Of a DNA stretch of 64,000 nt, positions 47,718 through 57,250 are shown piece by piece. The stretch's first letter is position 1. Each line of letters opens with the position of its first letter. This stretch comes from DATBLE01 sp046734335 (GTDB lineage Bacteria > Actinomycetota > Thermoleophilia > Gaiellales > Gaiellaceae), in contig JBKPRA010000014.1 of the NCBI GenBank assembly GCA_046734335.1, forward strand, positions 1 to 64,000. The letters are read 5' to 3'. Both the position numbers and the translations under genes were made by a program. The notes beneath the pieces were generated by a model. The model ran no database searches. It had not been told where the DNA came from and worked only from the letters and a program-made list of their open reading frames with translations.

Positions 47718-50675
47718 CTAGGCGATTCGCTCGATTCTCGAGCCGAACGCAGCCGATACAGCCGTGGTCGGCGAGAGCTCGGCCAGGCGCGCGCGGTAGG
47801 CGGCCGCTTCCTCGTCGCGACCGCGCTCCCGAAGGAACTCCTCGAGCCGCGACATCACCCACGTTTCGATCCCGCAGAAGCCGGTCTCCTCCACCATGGC
47901 CAGCGCCTCTCGGAGCAGCGCCTCGGCGTCGACATCTCGACCTTGCGCGGCCCGCACGAGCCCGAGCGTCATCGTCGTCGTCGCTCGGGAGCTGACGTCG
48001 TGCTCGCCTACCGTGTCCACCGCTTCGAGCGCGATCCGCTCGGCCTCGTCGAGATGGTTACGGCGGATGAGCACCTCGGCGAGCTGCCGCTGGCTCTCGC
48101 ATAGCGCACCGCGATCCTCCAGCGGCTTGAGCAATCTGATCGCCTCACGCAGCAGGCGCTCTGCCTTCGCATAGTCCTCCTGCTGCTCGGCTGCGCGGGC
48201 GAGCTCGTTCAGCGTCCGCCCGAGCATCCAGTTGCCGCCGACCTCGGAGAAGAGCGCCCTTGCCTCCTCGAGCAGCCGCTCCCCTTCGACTGATTCGCCG
48301 CGATCGAGCTTGACCAGGCCAAGGGAATGCAGGGCCTCTGCACGGGCGACGATGCTCCCGCTCTCACCGGCGAGCTCGAGCCCTCGCGTGAGCAGCTCCT
48401 CGGCCTCGTCGAGGCGCTGCTGGTGGCGGTACGCCTGGGCCAGGTCATTGAGCGCGTGTGCCTCGAGGTCCTTGCGGTCGTGCTGATGGGCGAGTTCCAG
48501 CGCCTCCTCGGCAACGCGCTCCTGGGTGGCGAAGTCGCCCACCCACCAGGCGATGCGCGCCCGTACGCCGAGAGCCGTGAAACGCCCGTCCGCCGGCAGC
48601 GCATCCAGCGCCGCATCGATCAGCTCGGTCGCCTTCGGCAGATTCGCCTCGCGGAGCAGGGCGACCTCGGCGAGGGCGGTCAGGGCCCGGCCCTCGATCT
48701 GCCTGTCGCCAACCGAGCGCGACTCGTCGAGCACGCGGTGCATCTCCACCGACACCGCCGGAAGGTCGCTGAGCCGCCACGCGGCGCGGGCCGCGTGGTA
48801 CCGGCGCTCGAGAGTCGCCTCGAGCTCGACCGAACGAAGCAGCAGCTTGCGGGCGGAGCGGTTCGACTCGCGGGCGAGCGCCCGGCGGCCCGCCGCCTCG
48901 AGCGCGGCCGCGGCCTCCGTGGCGAGCTCGGCCGGCGCGGCGCCGTCGAGCTCTGCCAGCAGCTGCGTCGCATGGTCGAGATGGTAGGCGCGGATCTCGA
49001 GCAGCTCCTCCCCCGCCCGCTCGTGCAGCCACTCGGCGAACCGGCGGTGCAGCTGGGCGCGCTCGGCCTTGGTCAGCCCGCCATACGCCACTTCGCGGAT
49101 GAGCATGTGCTTGAAGCGATAGGCCTTCTCCCCGATGATCGTCGAGCGTGGCTCGGCTAGGACGAAGTCGCGCAGGAGCAGGTCGTCCAGAAGCCCGTCG
49201 ACTTCGAGGTCGGGCGCGACGTACGCGATCGCGCCGTGCCAGAAGATCCGGCCGATCACGGAGGCGCGGTGCAACAGCGCCTTCTCGGCGGCCGGAAGCT
49301 GGTCGATGCGAGCGGCGATCAGCGCCTGAAGCGTGTCGGGGATTCGGGACGGAAGATACGAGTCGCCCCGCTCCGCCAGCATCCGCATCGTCTCCTCGAC
49401 GAACAGCGGGTTCCCCTCGGTCTTCTCGCGGAGCTCGCGCCGCGCCTCGGTGGTCAGCTTCGTGTCGGCAGAAAGCAGGTCGATCAGCTCCTCGGCCTCG
49501 CTCTCGCGCAGCGGCTCGAGCTCGATCGCGGCGGCGCGCATCCGGCCGCCGCCCCACGACGGGCGGACGTCCAGCAGCTCGGGACGCGCCAGGCAGACGA
49601 GCAGTAGCGGTGACTCCCGCACCCAGGTGGCGAGATGCTCGATCAGCTCGAAGAGCGGCTCCTCAGCCCAGTGGATGTCCTCGAAGACGAGCACGAGCGG
49701 CTGGACGTCGGCCAGCTGGTCTGCCCATTCCCGCGACGCCCACGCAATCTCCTGGCCGCTGCGCTCGCTCTCCACCGCCTCCAGGACGCCGGCGGCGAGC
49801 CCGAGCAGGTCGGCGACCGCTTCGTCCTCGCAGGATTTCCGCAGCTTTTCCATCGCCTCCTTGACCGGGTCGTCGTCGGAGATCCCCGCCGCCGACTTGA
49901 CCATCTCGGCAAGAGGCCAGTAGGTGATTCCCTCCCCGTACGGCAGGCAGCGCCCGCCGAGCACGGTCGCGCCCTCGAGCGAGCTGACGAACTCGCGGGC
50001 CAGGCGGCTCTTCCCCACGCCCGGCTCGCCGTAGATGGTGACGAGGTGGGCGCGGTGGTCGCGGACGGCCCGGTCGAAGGTGTTGTCGAGCAGCTCGAGC
50101 TCGGCGGAGCGGCCGATCAGCGGCGCCACCATCGCCGAGAGCAGCGGCTGCGCACGGTCTGCAGCGCAGACGACGCGCCAGGCGTCGATCGGCTCGGCCC
50201 TGCCCCTGACCTCGATCTGCCCCACGTGCTCGGCCTCGATCGGGCCCGAGGCGAGGCTACGCGCTCCGGGACCGATCAGGATCTCGCCCGGGCCTGCGGC
50301 CTGCTGGAGCCGGGCGGCGAGGTTGACCGCCTCCCCGGTCGCGAACGTCGACTCTGTGGTGTCGACGACGACCTCGCCGGCCTCGATGCCGACCCGTGCC
50401 TGCAGCTCGAGCTCGCCGACCGCCTTCAGAATGCCGAGGCCTGCGCGAATCGCGCGTTCCGCGTCGTCCTCGTGCGCCTGGGCCACGCCGAACGCGGCGA
50501 GGACGGCGTCGCCGGCGAACTTCTCCACGATCCCACCGTGGGTGGTCACGCAGTGCGTGACGTCGTCGAAGAACCGCGTCACACGGCGGCGGACGACCTC
50601 GGGGTCGGCAGCGCTGATCAGCTCGGTCGAGCCGACCAGGTCCACGAACAGCACGGTTGCGAGCTTTCGCTCCAT
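47718..50675 (-). CDS. class III adenylate/guanylate cyclase fused to AAA ATPase and TPR domains
   Basis: The 985-aa protein has a cyclase domain (residues 1-170: VLFVDLVGST and KFAGDAVLAAFG metal aspartates, EKF lysine, GEAVNLAARLQ), an ATPase domain (YGEPGVGKSRLA Walker A, LVLVFEDIHWAEEP Walker B) and a C-terminal run of TPR-like helices. The catalytic residues are present, so cNMP synthesis is expected. The layout is typical of large actinobacterial signalling proteins whose ATPase/TPR part senses a partner. TACAAT lies 6 nt before the ATG. It could feed the stand-alone cNMP protein at 3463-3873. Confidence 0.93.
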   Translation of the reverse strand: MERKLATVLFVDLVGSTELISAADPEVVRRRVTRFFDDVTHCVTTHGGIVEKFAGDAVLAAFGVAQAHEDDAERAIRAGLGILKAVGELELQARVGIEAGEVVVDTTESTFATGEAVNLAARLQQAAGPGEILIGPGARSLASGPIEAEHVGQIEVRGRAEPIDAWRVVCAADRAQPLLSAMVAPLIGRSAELELLDNTFDRAVRDHRAHLVTIYGEPGVGKSRLAREFVSSLEGATVLGGRCLPYGEGITYWPLAEMVKSAAGISDDDPVKEAMEKLRKSCEDEAVADLLGLAAGVLEAVESERSGQEIAWASREWADQLADVQPLVLVFEDIHWAEEPLFELIEHLATWVRESPLLLVCLARPELLDVRPSWGGGRMRAAAIELEPLRESEAEELIDLLSADTKLTTEARRELREKTEGNPLFVEETMRMLAERGDSYLPSRIPDTLQALIAARIDQLPAAEKALLHRASVIGRIFWHGAIAYVAPDLEVDGLLDDLLLRDFVLAEPRSTIIGEKAYRFKHMLIREVAYGGLTKAERAQLHRRFAEWLHERAGEELLEIRAYHLDHATQLLAELDGAAPAELATEAAAALEAAGRRALARESNRSARKLLLRSVELEATLERRYHAARAAWRLSDLPAVSVEMHRVLDESRSVGDRQIEGRALTALAEVALLREANLPKATELIDAALDALPADGRFTALGVRARIAWWVGDFATQERVAEEALELAHQHDRKDLEAHALNDLAQAYRHQQRLDEAEELLTRGLELAGESGSIVARAEALHSLGLVKLDRGESVEGERLLEEARALFSEVGGNWMLGRTLNELARAAEQQEDYAKAERLLREAIRLLKPLEDRGALCESQRQLAEVLIRRNHLDEAERIALEAVDTVGEHDVSSRATTTMTLGLVRAAQGRDVDAEALLREALAMVEETGFCGIETWVMSRLEEFLRERGRDEEAAAYRARLAELSPTTAVSAAFGSRIERIA

Positions 50676-50788
50676 ACCTGAATTGTAAGAACGAACGTAC
50701 CCCCGGATAGCATCCCGACGGCACCCGCTCCGGCGCCGGCAAAGCCGACGCCTCCGCTCTTTGGTCGCCTCCGTCTAGCCTACGGCTC

Positions 50789-52129
50789 ATGCTCGACCCC
50801 AAGGTCTTCAAGGCATACGACGTGCGCGGGATCTATCCGGCGGAGCTCGACGAGCACGGCGCGCGCGCGATCGGCCGCGCATACGTGGAGCAGTTCTCTC
50901 CACTGCGGATCGCCGTGGGCCGGGACATGCGTCTCTCGTCGCCGACGATGGCAGCCGCCCTGATCGAAGGCGCTGCGTCGGCAGGCGCGGAGGTGCTCGA
51001 CATCGGGCTGGTGGGCACCGAGATGGTCTACTTCGCGGTTGGCGATCTGGGGCTCGACGGCGGCGTGATGGTCACCGCGTCCCACAATCCAAAGGACTAC
51101 ACCGGGATGAAGATCGTCCGTGCGGGTGCCCTTCCTGTGGGGGGAGACTCCGGCCTGCTCGACGTGCGAGACCGTGCTCTGGCGGCTCCCTCAGGGCCGA
51201 CGCGATCAGCATCGATCCGGGCCTTCGACGTCTGGCCGGCGTTCGTCGACCGCGTCCTCTCGTTCATCGACCCCGGGGCGCTCCGCCCGCTCAAGGTCGT
51301 GATCGACGCGGCGAACGGCATGGCGGGCGCAATGCTCCCGCCGGTGCTCGCGCAACTGCCGATCGAAGCGGTGGACTGCTACTTCGAGCCGGACGGGAGC
51401 TTCCCGAACCATGAGCCGAACCCGCTGCTGCCCGAGAACCGCGAGTTCATCGTGCGGAAGACGCTCGAGGAGGGTGCCGACCTGGGCGTAGCCTTCGACG
51501 GCGACGCCGACCGCTGCTTCTTCGTCGACGACACCGGCGAGTTCGTCCCGGGCGACTTCGCCACCGCACTGTTCGCGCAGGGTGTGCTGGAGAAGGAGCC
51601 GGGGGCGACGGTGATCTACGACGTGCGGGCGAGCTGGGCGGTGCCAGAGACGATCGAGCGTGCCGGCGGCACGCCGGTCGTGAACCGGGTCGGGCACGCG
51701 TTCATCAAGGAGCGGATGCGCGAGGTGGGCGCCGCCTTCGCCGGAGAGGTCTCGGGCCACTACTACTTCCGCGAGTTCTCGCAGGCCGACACGGGCGTCG
51801 TCCCGTTCCTGGTCATGCTGGAGCGCATCTCCAAAGGCGGCGCGAAGCTGTCGAAGCTCCTTCGCCCCTTCCGCGACCGCTACTTCATCACGGGCGAGCT
51901 GAACACGCCGGTCGCCGACGTGTCGGCGAAGCTCGCGGAGCTCGAAGAGCGGTTCGGGCCCGAAGGGACGGTCTCGCACCTCGATGGTCTCTCGGTCGAG
52001 GCGGCCGACTGGCACTTCAACGTACGCCCCTCCAACACGGAGCCGCTCCTCCGCCTGAATCTCGAGGCGCGCTCGCAGGAGCGGATGGAGCGCAGGCGCG
52101 ACGAGGTGCTCGCCGCCATCCGTGCCTAG
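50789..52129 (+). CDS. phosphomannomutase / phosphoglucomutase
   Basis: The 446-aa alpha-D-phosphohexomutase has all four signatures: the phosphoserine loop VTASHNPKDYTGMK, the Mg loop FDGDADRC, the sugar-specificity loop GEVSGHYYF and the phosphate-binding RPSNTEPLLRL. It interconverts hexose 1- and 6-phosphates; whether mannose or glucose is preferred cannot be told. TAGCCT lies 7 nt before the ATG. The thioesterase gene overlaps its last 8 nt. Confidence 0.94.
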   Translation: MLDPKVFKAYDVRGIYPAELDEHGARAIGRAYVEQFSPLRIAVGRDMRLSSPTMAAALIEGAASAGAEVLDIGLVGTEMVYFAVGDLGLDGGVMVTASHNPKDYTGMKIVRAGALPVGGDSGLLDVRDRALAAPSGPTRSASIRAFDVWPAFVDRVLSFIDPGALRPLKVVIDAANGMAGAMLPPVLAQLPIEAVDCYFEPDGSFPNHEPNPLLPENREFIVRKTLEEGADLGVAFDGDADRCFFVDDTGEFVPGDFATALFAQGVLEKEPGATVIYDVRASWAVPETIERAGGTPVVNRVGHAFIKERMREVGAAFAGEVSGHYYFREFSQADTGVVPFLVMLERISKGGAKLSKLLRPFRDRYFITGELNTPVADVSAKLAELEERFGPEGTVSHLDGLSVEAADWHFNVRPSNTEPLLRLNLEARSQERMERRRDEVLAAIRA

Positions 52130-52583
52130 ACCGCCGTTCAAGTTCAGCGCGACCACCCGCGTGGGCTTCTCCGACACCGATGCGCAGGGCGTCGTCTACT
52201 ACGGCCGCTACATGCCGTACTTCGACCTCGCGCGCGTCGAGTACCACCGCAGCCTCGACATGCTCCGTGCCGAGCCGCAAGAGCGCGAGTTCGTGATGCG
52301 GGCGATGCACGTCGAGTACCACCAGCCCGCCCGTTTCGACGACCGGATCGAGGTCGACGTGCGGATCAGCCGGATCGGGACGACCAGCGTCACCTACGAG
52401 TTCGCCGCCTACCTCGAGGGCGAGACACTCGCCGTGACAGCGTCCCAGACGGCCGTCCTGGTCGACCTCGCCGACCGGAAGCCGTCGCCGGTTCCCGACT
52501 GGTGGCGCGACCGCATCCGCGCGTTCGAGGGCGACGACGTGAAGGAGGAGGCCGGGCGCTCGTCCGTACCGCCGTCCGGATGA
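52122..52583 (+). CDS. 4HBT-family acyl-CoA thioesterase
   Basis: The 153-aa hotdog-fold protein shows the 4HBT active-site stretch, FSDTDAQGVVYYGRYMPYFDLAR, with the catalytic Asp, and the following strands EYHQPARFDDRIEVDV and TSVTYEFAA. It hydrolyses acyl-CoA thioesters; the chain is unknown. GTG start overlapping the phosphomannomutase stop by 8 nt, so translation is coupled, though a metabolic link is not obvious. The 90 nt to relA hold a short GGGGGATTCCCC palindrome. Confidence 0.88.
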   Translation: MPRPPFKFSATTRVGFSDTDAQGVVYYGRYMPYFDLARVEYHRSLDMLRAEPQEREFVMRAMHVEYHQPARFDDRIEVDVRISRIGTTSVTYEFAAYLEGETLAVTASQTAVLVDLADRKPSPVPDWWRDRIRAFEGDDVKEEAGRSSVPPSG

Positions 52584-52673
52584 GCGCCGCCGGCCCTCCG
52601 TGCCGGAACAACCCCCTATCTCCGTTCTAGGCGAGGGTGAGCCGGCGGGGAATCCCCCGAACGAGGGACACGC

Positions 52674-54881
52674 CTAGTTCGGGGTGACGCGGTAGGCGTC
52701 GAAGACGCCCTCGACGTTCCGGAGCGCCGTGAGGAGCGCGCGCAGGGAGCCGACGTCGCCGATCTCGGCGGTGTACCAGTTCTTCGCCAGCTGGTCCTGG
52801 ACGCCGCCGCCGTAGGCGACGATGTTCGCGCCGTGCTCGGAAAACGTGCGCGCCACGTCCTCCAGCAGGCGGGCGCGGTCCCACGCGTCGACGGCGATCT
52901 GGACGCGGAAGCTCTGCGACGAGCCGCCCTCCCAGTCGACCGGCGTGAAGCGCTCGGCGTTCTTGCGCAGCGCCCGGACGTTCGGGCAGTCCTCCCGGTG
53001 GATCGTGATCCCCTTGCCGAGCGAGATGTAGCCGACGATCGGGTCTCCCGGCACCGGGGTGCAGCACTTCGCCAGCCGGACGAGAACGTCTTCGACGCCG
53101 GAGACGTTGATGCCGTAGGTCTGGCTGGCCGCGGTGTCTTTCGCCTTCGGCGGCTTCAGCATGACCGCCTCTTCCTCGACCACCTGCTCGGTCTTCAGGC
53201 GCTGGATCACCTTGTTGACGATCAGGCTGGCCTGGAGCTTCCCCGAGCCCAGGGCGACGTAAAAGTCCTCGGCCTTCTTGAAGCCGGTCTCGCGAATCAC
53301 CTGCGCGAGCACGGCCGAGCCGGCGATCTTGCGGTACGGGAGGTTCTGCTGCTTCAGCGCCTGCTCGAGCGTCTCGCGGCCCTTGGCCTCGGCGTCTGCG
53401 CGGGTCTCACGCGAGAACCACTGGCGGATCTTGTTGCGGGCGCGCGAAGACGCGGCGACCGACATCCAGTCGCGCGAAGGCCCCCGACCCGACTTCGAGG
53501 TCATGATCTCGACGATGTCGCCGCTCTTCAGGCGGTAGTGCAGCGGCACGATCCGACCGTTCGCCTTCGCACCCACGGTGCGATGGCCGACGTCGGTGTG
53601 CACCGAGTAGGCGAAGTCGATCGGCGTCGATCCCGCCGGGAGGGTCTTCACCTCGCCCTTCGGGGTGAAGACGTAGACCTCGTCGTCGAACAGATCGGTG
53701 CGGAGCGTCTTGATGAACTCGCGCGGATCGGTCTCGTCCTGCTGCCAGTCCATCACCTGCTTCATCCATGCCGTCCAGTCGTCGTCGCCCTTGCGTCCCT
53801 TGCCGCCGCGCTTGTACGTCCAGTGGGCGGCGATGCCGAGCTCGGCCGTCTCATGCATGTCGAGCGTTCTCACCTGGATCTCGAGCGGGCGGCCCTGGGG
53901 GCCGATCACGGTCGTGTGCAGCGCCCGGTAGCGGTTGAGCTTCGGCATGGCGACGTAGTCCTTGAACCGGCCGGGCATGGGCTTCCAGAGCGAGTGGATC
54001 AGGCCGAGCGCGCCGTAGCAGTCGCGGGTCCCCTCCTCCCCGGTCCGCTCGACCAGCACGCGCATCGCGGTCAGGTCGTAGATCTCGTTGAACTCACGGC
54101 CCTTCTTCACCATCTTGTCGTAGATGGAGTAGAAGTGCTTCGCGCGGCCCGAGATCTGCGCAGGGATGCCGGACTTGTCGAGCTCGCGCTGGAGTATCAG
54201 GCTCGCCTCGCGGACGTGCTCCTCGCGGTCGGCGCGGCGCTCGGCGACCATGGTCTTGATCTCGGCGTACTTGCGCGGATGCAGGGTCTCGAAGGCAAGG
54301 TCCTCGAGCTCCCACTTGAGAGCGTGGATGCCGAGCCGGTGCGCAAGGGGCGCGTAGATCTCGAGCGCCTCGCGCGCCTTCTGCACCTGCTTCTGCTTGC
54401 CGAGGTACTCGATCGTGCGCAGGTTGTGGAGGCGGTCGGCGAGCTTGATCAGGATCACGCGGACGTCCTTCGCCATCGCCACGATCAGCTTGCGGTAGTT
54501 CTCCGCCTCGGCGTGCTCGCGGCTCTGGAACTGGATCCTCGTCAGCTTGGTGACGCCGTCGACCAGCTCTGCAATCTCGTCGCCGAACTCGTCCGTGACC
54601 GCCTTCAGGTCCTGGTCGGTGTCCTCGACCACGTCGTGCAGCAGGGCGGCGGCGATTGTCTGCTCGTCGAGCTGGAGCTCGGCGAGGATCTTCGCCACAC
54701 CGAACGGGTGGTTGATGAACTCCTCGCCGGAGCGCCGCTGCTGCCCCTCGTGCGCGCTCGCCGCGAACGAGAACGCCCGCGTGAGCAGGTCGCGGTCGAG
54801 CTCCGGCTTGTACTGCTCGACCGCCTCGATCAGCTCGTCGACGAGCTCCTGATGTCGATCTGAGACCTCGAGCACGGCCAT
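52674..54881 (-). CDS. rel: bifunctional (p)ppGpp synthetase/hydrolase
   Basis: The 735-aa RSH protein contains the hydrolase HD site (AALLHDVVEDTDQD near residue 88), the synthetase domain (SIYDKMVKKG, LTAMRVLVERTG, YRALHTTVIGPQG), a TGS domain (VFTPKGEVKTLPAGSTPIDFAY) and a C-terminal ACT domain. Both activities look intact, so it both makes and degrades the alarmone. The ATG at 54881 is chosen over a GTG at 54887 because TACACT (54888-54893) then lies exactly 6 nt upstream; the GTG directly abuts the hexamer. Confidence 0.96.
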   Translation of the reverse strand: MAVLEVSDRHQELVDELIEAVEQYKPELDRDLLTRAFSFAASAHEGQQRRSGEEFINHPFGVAKILAELQLDEQTIAAALLHDVVEDTDQDLKAVTDEFGDEIAELVDGVTKLTRIQFQSREHAEAENYRKLIVAMAKDVRVILIKLADRLHNLRTIEYLGKQKQVQKAREALEIYAPLAHRLGIHALKWELEDLAFETLHPRKYAEIKTMVAERRADREEHVREASLILQRELDKSGIPAQISGRAKHFYSIYDKMVKKGREFNEIYDLTAMRVLVERTGEEGTRDCYGALGLIHSLWKPMPGRFKDYVAMPKLNRYRALHTTVIGPQGRPLEIQVRTLDMHETAELGIAAHWTYKRGGKGRKGDDDWTAWMKQVMDWQQDETDPREFIKTLRTDLFDDEVYVFTPKGEVKTLPAGSTPIDFAYSVHTDVGHRTVGAKANGRIVPLHYRLKSGDIVEIMTSKSGRGPSRDWMSVAASSRARNKIRQWFSRETRADAEAKGRETLEQALKQQNLPYRKIAGSAVLAQVIRETGFKKAEDFYVALGSGKLQASLIVNKVIQRLKTEQVVEEEAVMLKPPKAKDTAASQTYGINVSGVEDVLVRLAKCCTPVPGDPIVGYISLGKGITIHREDCPNVRALRKNAERFTPVDWEGGSSQSFRVQIAVDAWDRARLLEDVARTFSEHGANIVAYGGGVQDQLAKNWYTAEIGDVGSLRALLTALRNVEGVFDAYRVTPN

Positions 54882-55059
54882 GTTCACAGTGTACTTCGGG
54901 CCTTTGCGCTCACGACCTCACGCGTTCGAGTGTCTTTTCGAAGGAAGCGCGGTATGCATGCCGAAGGATGCAGGGCGTGCGCAGACGTCACCTCATCGAG
55001 CGGAAACGGGCAGAGCTGCTCGTCCGCGTCTTCGAGCTGCTGCTCGTCCGTTCGTAGCG
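54882..55059. other. 178-nt rel-recJ intergenic region
   Basis: The stretch holds the rel promoter hexamer TACACT and a repeated CGGACGAGCAGC about 27 nt apart near 55010-55045. An open reading frame crosses it on the minus strand but starts inside recJ and has no recognisable product. I see no other feature. Confidence 0.5.
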
Positions 55060-56955
55060 CTAGGCCGCCTGGGCAAGCTCCGGCGGCGCGTCGAGCAGCG
55101 CGCGAAAAACCTCTGACTCGAGCAGGCTCCGCCAGGCAGCCGAGCCGCCCGCCGCGAGGCCGACCTCTGCGAACACCTCCTCGGCCTCGGGGCTCAGCCG
55201 GCCGGAGCGCCATTCGGCGGCAAATCGCTCGCGCAGCTCGAAGTAACGGTCGGGCGTCTCGAAGATGCGGCGGACGACCAGTTGCGGCGAGGTCGTCCCG
55301 TTCCAGGTGTTCTCCTGGAGCCGGAACGCCACGTCGTAGGCGCCGACACGGCGAAAGCGATCGAGCTGCGGCCCGAGGCCGAATGCGATCGCGCTGCCGG
55401 CCGGCCGGCCGCGGTCGCGCACGCGGAACCGGAGGTGCTTGCCCTCCCCCACCGTCGTGAGCTCGGTCAGCTCGCAGCCGGCGACGAGCAGGTTGACGGC
55501 GGGATTGCCGAGGCCGAAGGGCGCGAGCCGGCGGAGCTCACCGCACAGGCCGAGCGTGAGCGCCGAGCCCGGGACGATCGCGTCGACCGGTGTCACCGGG
55601 CGCAGAGCCTCGTCGTCGAGGTGCGCGTCCGCGTAGACAGCGAACGCGTCGGCGAGGTCGTCAACCGCTTCCGGCCGGATCGAGAGGCCCGCAGCGGCGC
55701 GATGGCCTCCGAAGCGCTCGAGATGCTCGGCGCAGGCGGCGAGGCCGGCGTGGAGGTCGAAGGCCTGGATGGACCGCCCGCTGCCCTTCCAGAGGTCACC
55801 CCCTTCTCTGCTCAGAGAGCTGCCGGCGATCAGGACGACCGGCCTGTGGTAGCGCTCCGCGAGCCGGGAGGCGACGATCCCGATCACGCCTTCGTGCCAA
55901 CTCTCGTCGGCGACCACGTAGCCGCGCCGGCGGCGCCGCGCCTCCGGCCAGGCGTCGATGATGGCCGAGGCTTCGCGCAGGATCCGCTCCTCGACCGCCT
56001 GGCGCTCGCGGTTCAACTCCTCCAGCCCAGTCGCGATCCGGTTCGCGCTCTCCTCGTCGTCGGTCAGCAGCAGCTCGAGCGCCGCCGTGGGCCGGCCCAG
56101 ACGGCCGGCGGCGTTGATCCGTGGCGCGAGCCGGAAGCCGACCGCGCCTTCGTCGACGACGGCGGGGTCGACACGGGCGGCCCGCATGAGCGCCCGTAGC
56201 CCGGGCCTGGTCGTCGTCGCGAGCCGGCGGAGGCCGGCGATCGCCAACGCGCGGTTCTCGTCGACGAGCGGGACGACGTCGGCGATCGTCGCCAGGGCGA
56301 CGAGATCGAGGTGGCGGGGCAACCGCTCGTCGCCGGGCCCCAGCAATGCCTCGGCCAGCTTGTAGACGACGCCGGTGCCGCAGAGCTCGGGGAAGGGGTA
56401 GTCCGAGGGCTTGGTGGCGACAATCGTGCAGTCGGGGAGCGCGTCGCCCGGCCGGTGGTGGTCGGTGACGATCACCTCGAGCCCGGCAGCCTTGGCAGCC
56501 GCGATCTCGTCGACGGCCGTGATCCCGCAGTCGACGGTCAGGACGAGCCCGCACCCTTCCCCGGCCAAACGCGTGAGCGTTTGACCGGCCAAGCCGTAGC
56601 CCTCCTCGAAGCGGCTGGGCAGGTGCCAGTCGACGTCGGCGCCCAACTCGCGCAGCACGAGCACGGCCAGGGTGGTCGCGCAGATCCCGTCGACGTCGTA
56701 GTCGCCGTGGACGCAGATCTTCGTGCCGGCCTCTATCGCCGTGTGAATCCGCTCGCAGGCTTCCTGCATGTCGCCGAGCGTCAACGGGTCGTGCCCCGGC
56801 AGCTCGCCGTCGAGAAAGGCCGATGCCTGCCGAGGGTCGCAGTACCCGCGGCGGACGAGCACACTGGCCGACGTAAGGCTCAGGCCGAGGGCGGCCGCGA
56901 GGGACGACGCTTGCTGCGGATCGCAATGCTTGATCGTCCACGTCCCCTCGACCAT
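55060..56955 (-). CDS. recJ: single-stranded-DNA-specific exonuclease RecJ
   Basis: RecJ is a 5'-3' single-strand DNA exonuclease used in recombinational and base-excision repair. The 631-aa product has the DHH-family motifs: HGDYDVDGICAT, VLTVDCGIT, VIVTDHHRPGDALP, GTGVVYKLAEAL and, in the DHHA1 domain, GGHRAAAGLSI. An OB-fold C-terminus follows. The ATG at 56955 lies 9 nt after a TACCTT hexamer within a PafBC-type promoter. The rel gene follows on the same strand. Confidence 0.95.
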   Translation of the reverse strand: MVEGTWTIKHCDPQQASSLAAALGLSLTSASVLVRRGYCDPRQASAFLDGELPGHDPLTLGDMQEACERIHTAIEAGTKICVHGDYDVDGICATTLAVLVLRELGADVDWHLPSRFEEGYGLAGQTLTRLAGEGCGLVLTVDCGITAVDEIAAAKAAGLEVIVTDHHRPGDALPDCTIVATKPSDYPFPELCGTGVVYKLAEALLGPGDERLPRHLDLVALATIADVVPLVDENRALAIAGLRRLATTTRPGLRALMRAARVDPAVVDEGAVGFRLAPRINAAGRLGRPTAALELLLTDDEESANRIATGLEELNRERQAVEERILREASAIIDAWPEARRRRRGYVVADESWHEGVIGIVASRLAERYHRPVVLIAGSSLSREGGDLWKGSGRSIQAFDLHAGLAACAEHLERFGGHRAAAGLSIRPEAVDDLADAFAVYADAHLDDEALRPVTPVDAIVPGSALTLGLCGELRRLAPFGLGNPAVNLLVAGCELTELTTVGEGKHLRFRVRDRGRPAGSAIAFGLGPQLDRFRRVGAYDVAFRLQENTWNGTTSPQLVVRRIFETPDRYFELRERFAAEWRSGRLSPEAEEVFAEVGLAAGGSAAWRSLLESEVFRALLDAPPELAQAA

Positions 56956-56964
56956 GGACAGTCG

Positions 56965-56987
56965 AAGGTACGCACACGATCGGACAA
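56965..56987 (-). promoter_or_regulatory. PafBC/RecA-NDp-type promoter of recJ
   Basis: On the minus strand TTGTCCGAT-N8-TACCTT has the architecture of the mycobacterial RecA-independent damage promoter TTGTCRGTG-N8-TAN3T, with the diagnostic 11-nt gap between TTGTCC and the -10. TTGTC, the G at position 7 and TANNNT match; R and the following TG do not. pafBC is in the same window. Confidence 0.55.
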
Positions 56988-57000
56988 CACCGGAACCGGT

Positions 57001-57204
57001 TCAGACGCCGCCGCGCCGGCCGCGGAACGTGTCCACGAGGATCCGCGTCCAGAGCACGAGCAGGAAGCCCGCGGCGCCGGCGACCATGACGATGATCGGG
57101 GACAGGATCACCGCCTTCCCGAACGACCAGTCGAGCAAGAGCGCGGTGATCGCGGCCAGCCCGAGGCAGGCGGCAGAGGCAACGAGAACGACCCGGAGAC
57201 GCAC
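57001..57204 (-). CDS. small two-helix membrane protein
   Basis: The 67-aa product has two hydrophobic helices (LVASAACLGLAAITALLL and AVILSPIIVMVAGAAGFLLV) and a short basic C-terminus. No family is recognised. GTG start; TAGACT is 9 nt upstream, so it has a plausible promoter of its own. It lies upstream of recJ on the same strand and could be part of that transcript. Confidence 0.6.
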   Translation of the reverse strand: MRLRVVLVASAACLGLAAITALLLDWSFGKAVILSPIIVMVAGAAGFLLVLWTRILVDTFRGRRGGV

Positions 57205-57250
57205 CCTGGAGCCAGTCTAGGCCGCGGGAGGTGGTTGGTATCCTGCCTCG

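Noticed and set aside
50688..50700. GAACGAACGTAC upstream of the cyclase as a LexA box
   Set aside because: It is not an inverted repeat of the TCGAAC-N4-GTTCGA type.
52620..52673. GGGGGATTCCCC palindrome after rel as an eighth repeat copy
   Set aside because: The stem and flanks do not match either type of the family; it may be an unrelated terminator.
54887..54887. GTG start for rel six bases upstream of the ATG
   Set aside because: The GTG directly abuts TACACT, leaving no room for transcription to begin before it; ATG at 54881 gives the recurrent 6-nt gap.
54884..55213. Minus-strand ORF crossing the recJ-rel gap
   Set aside because: It starts inside recJ, has no recognisable domain and covers the rel promoter hexamer; a product is not supported.
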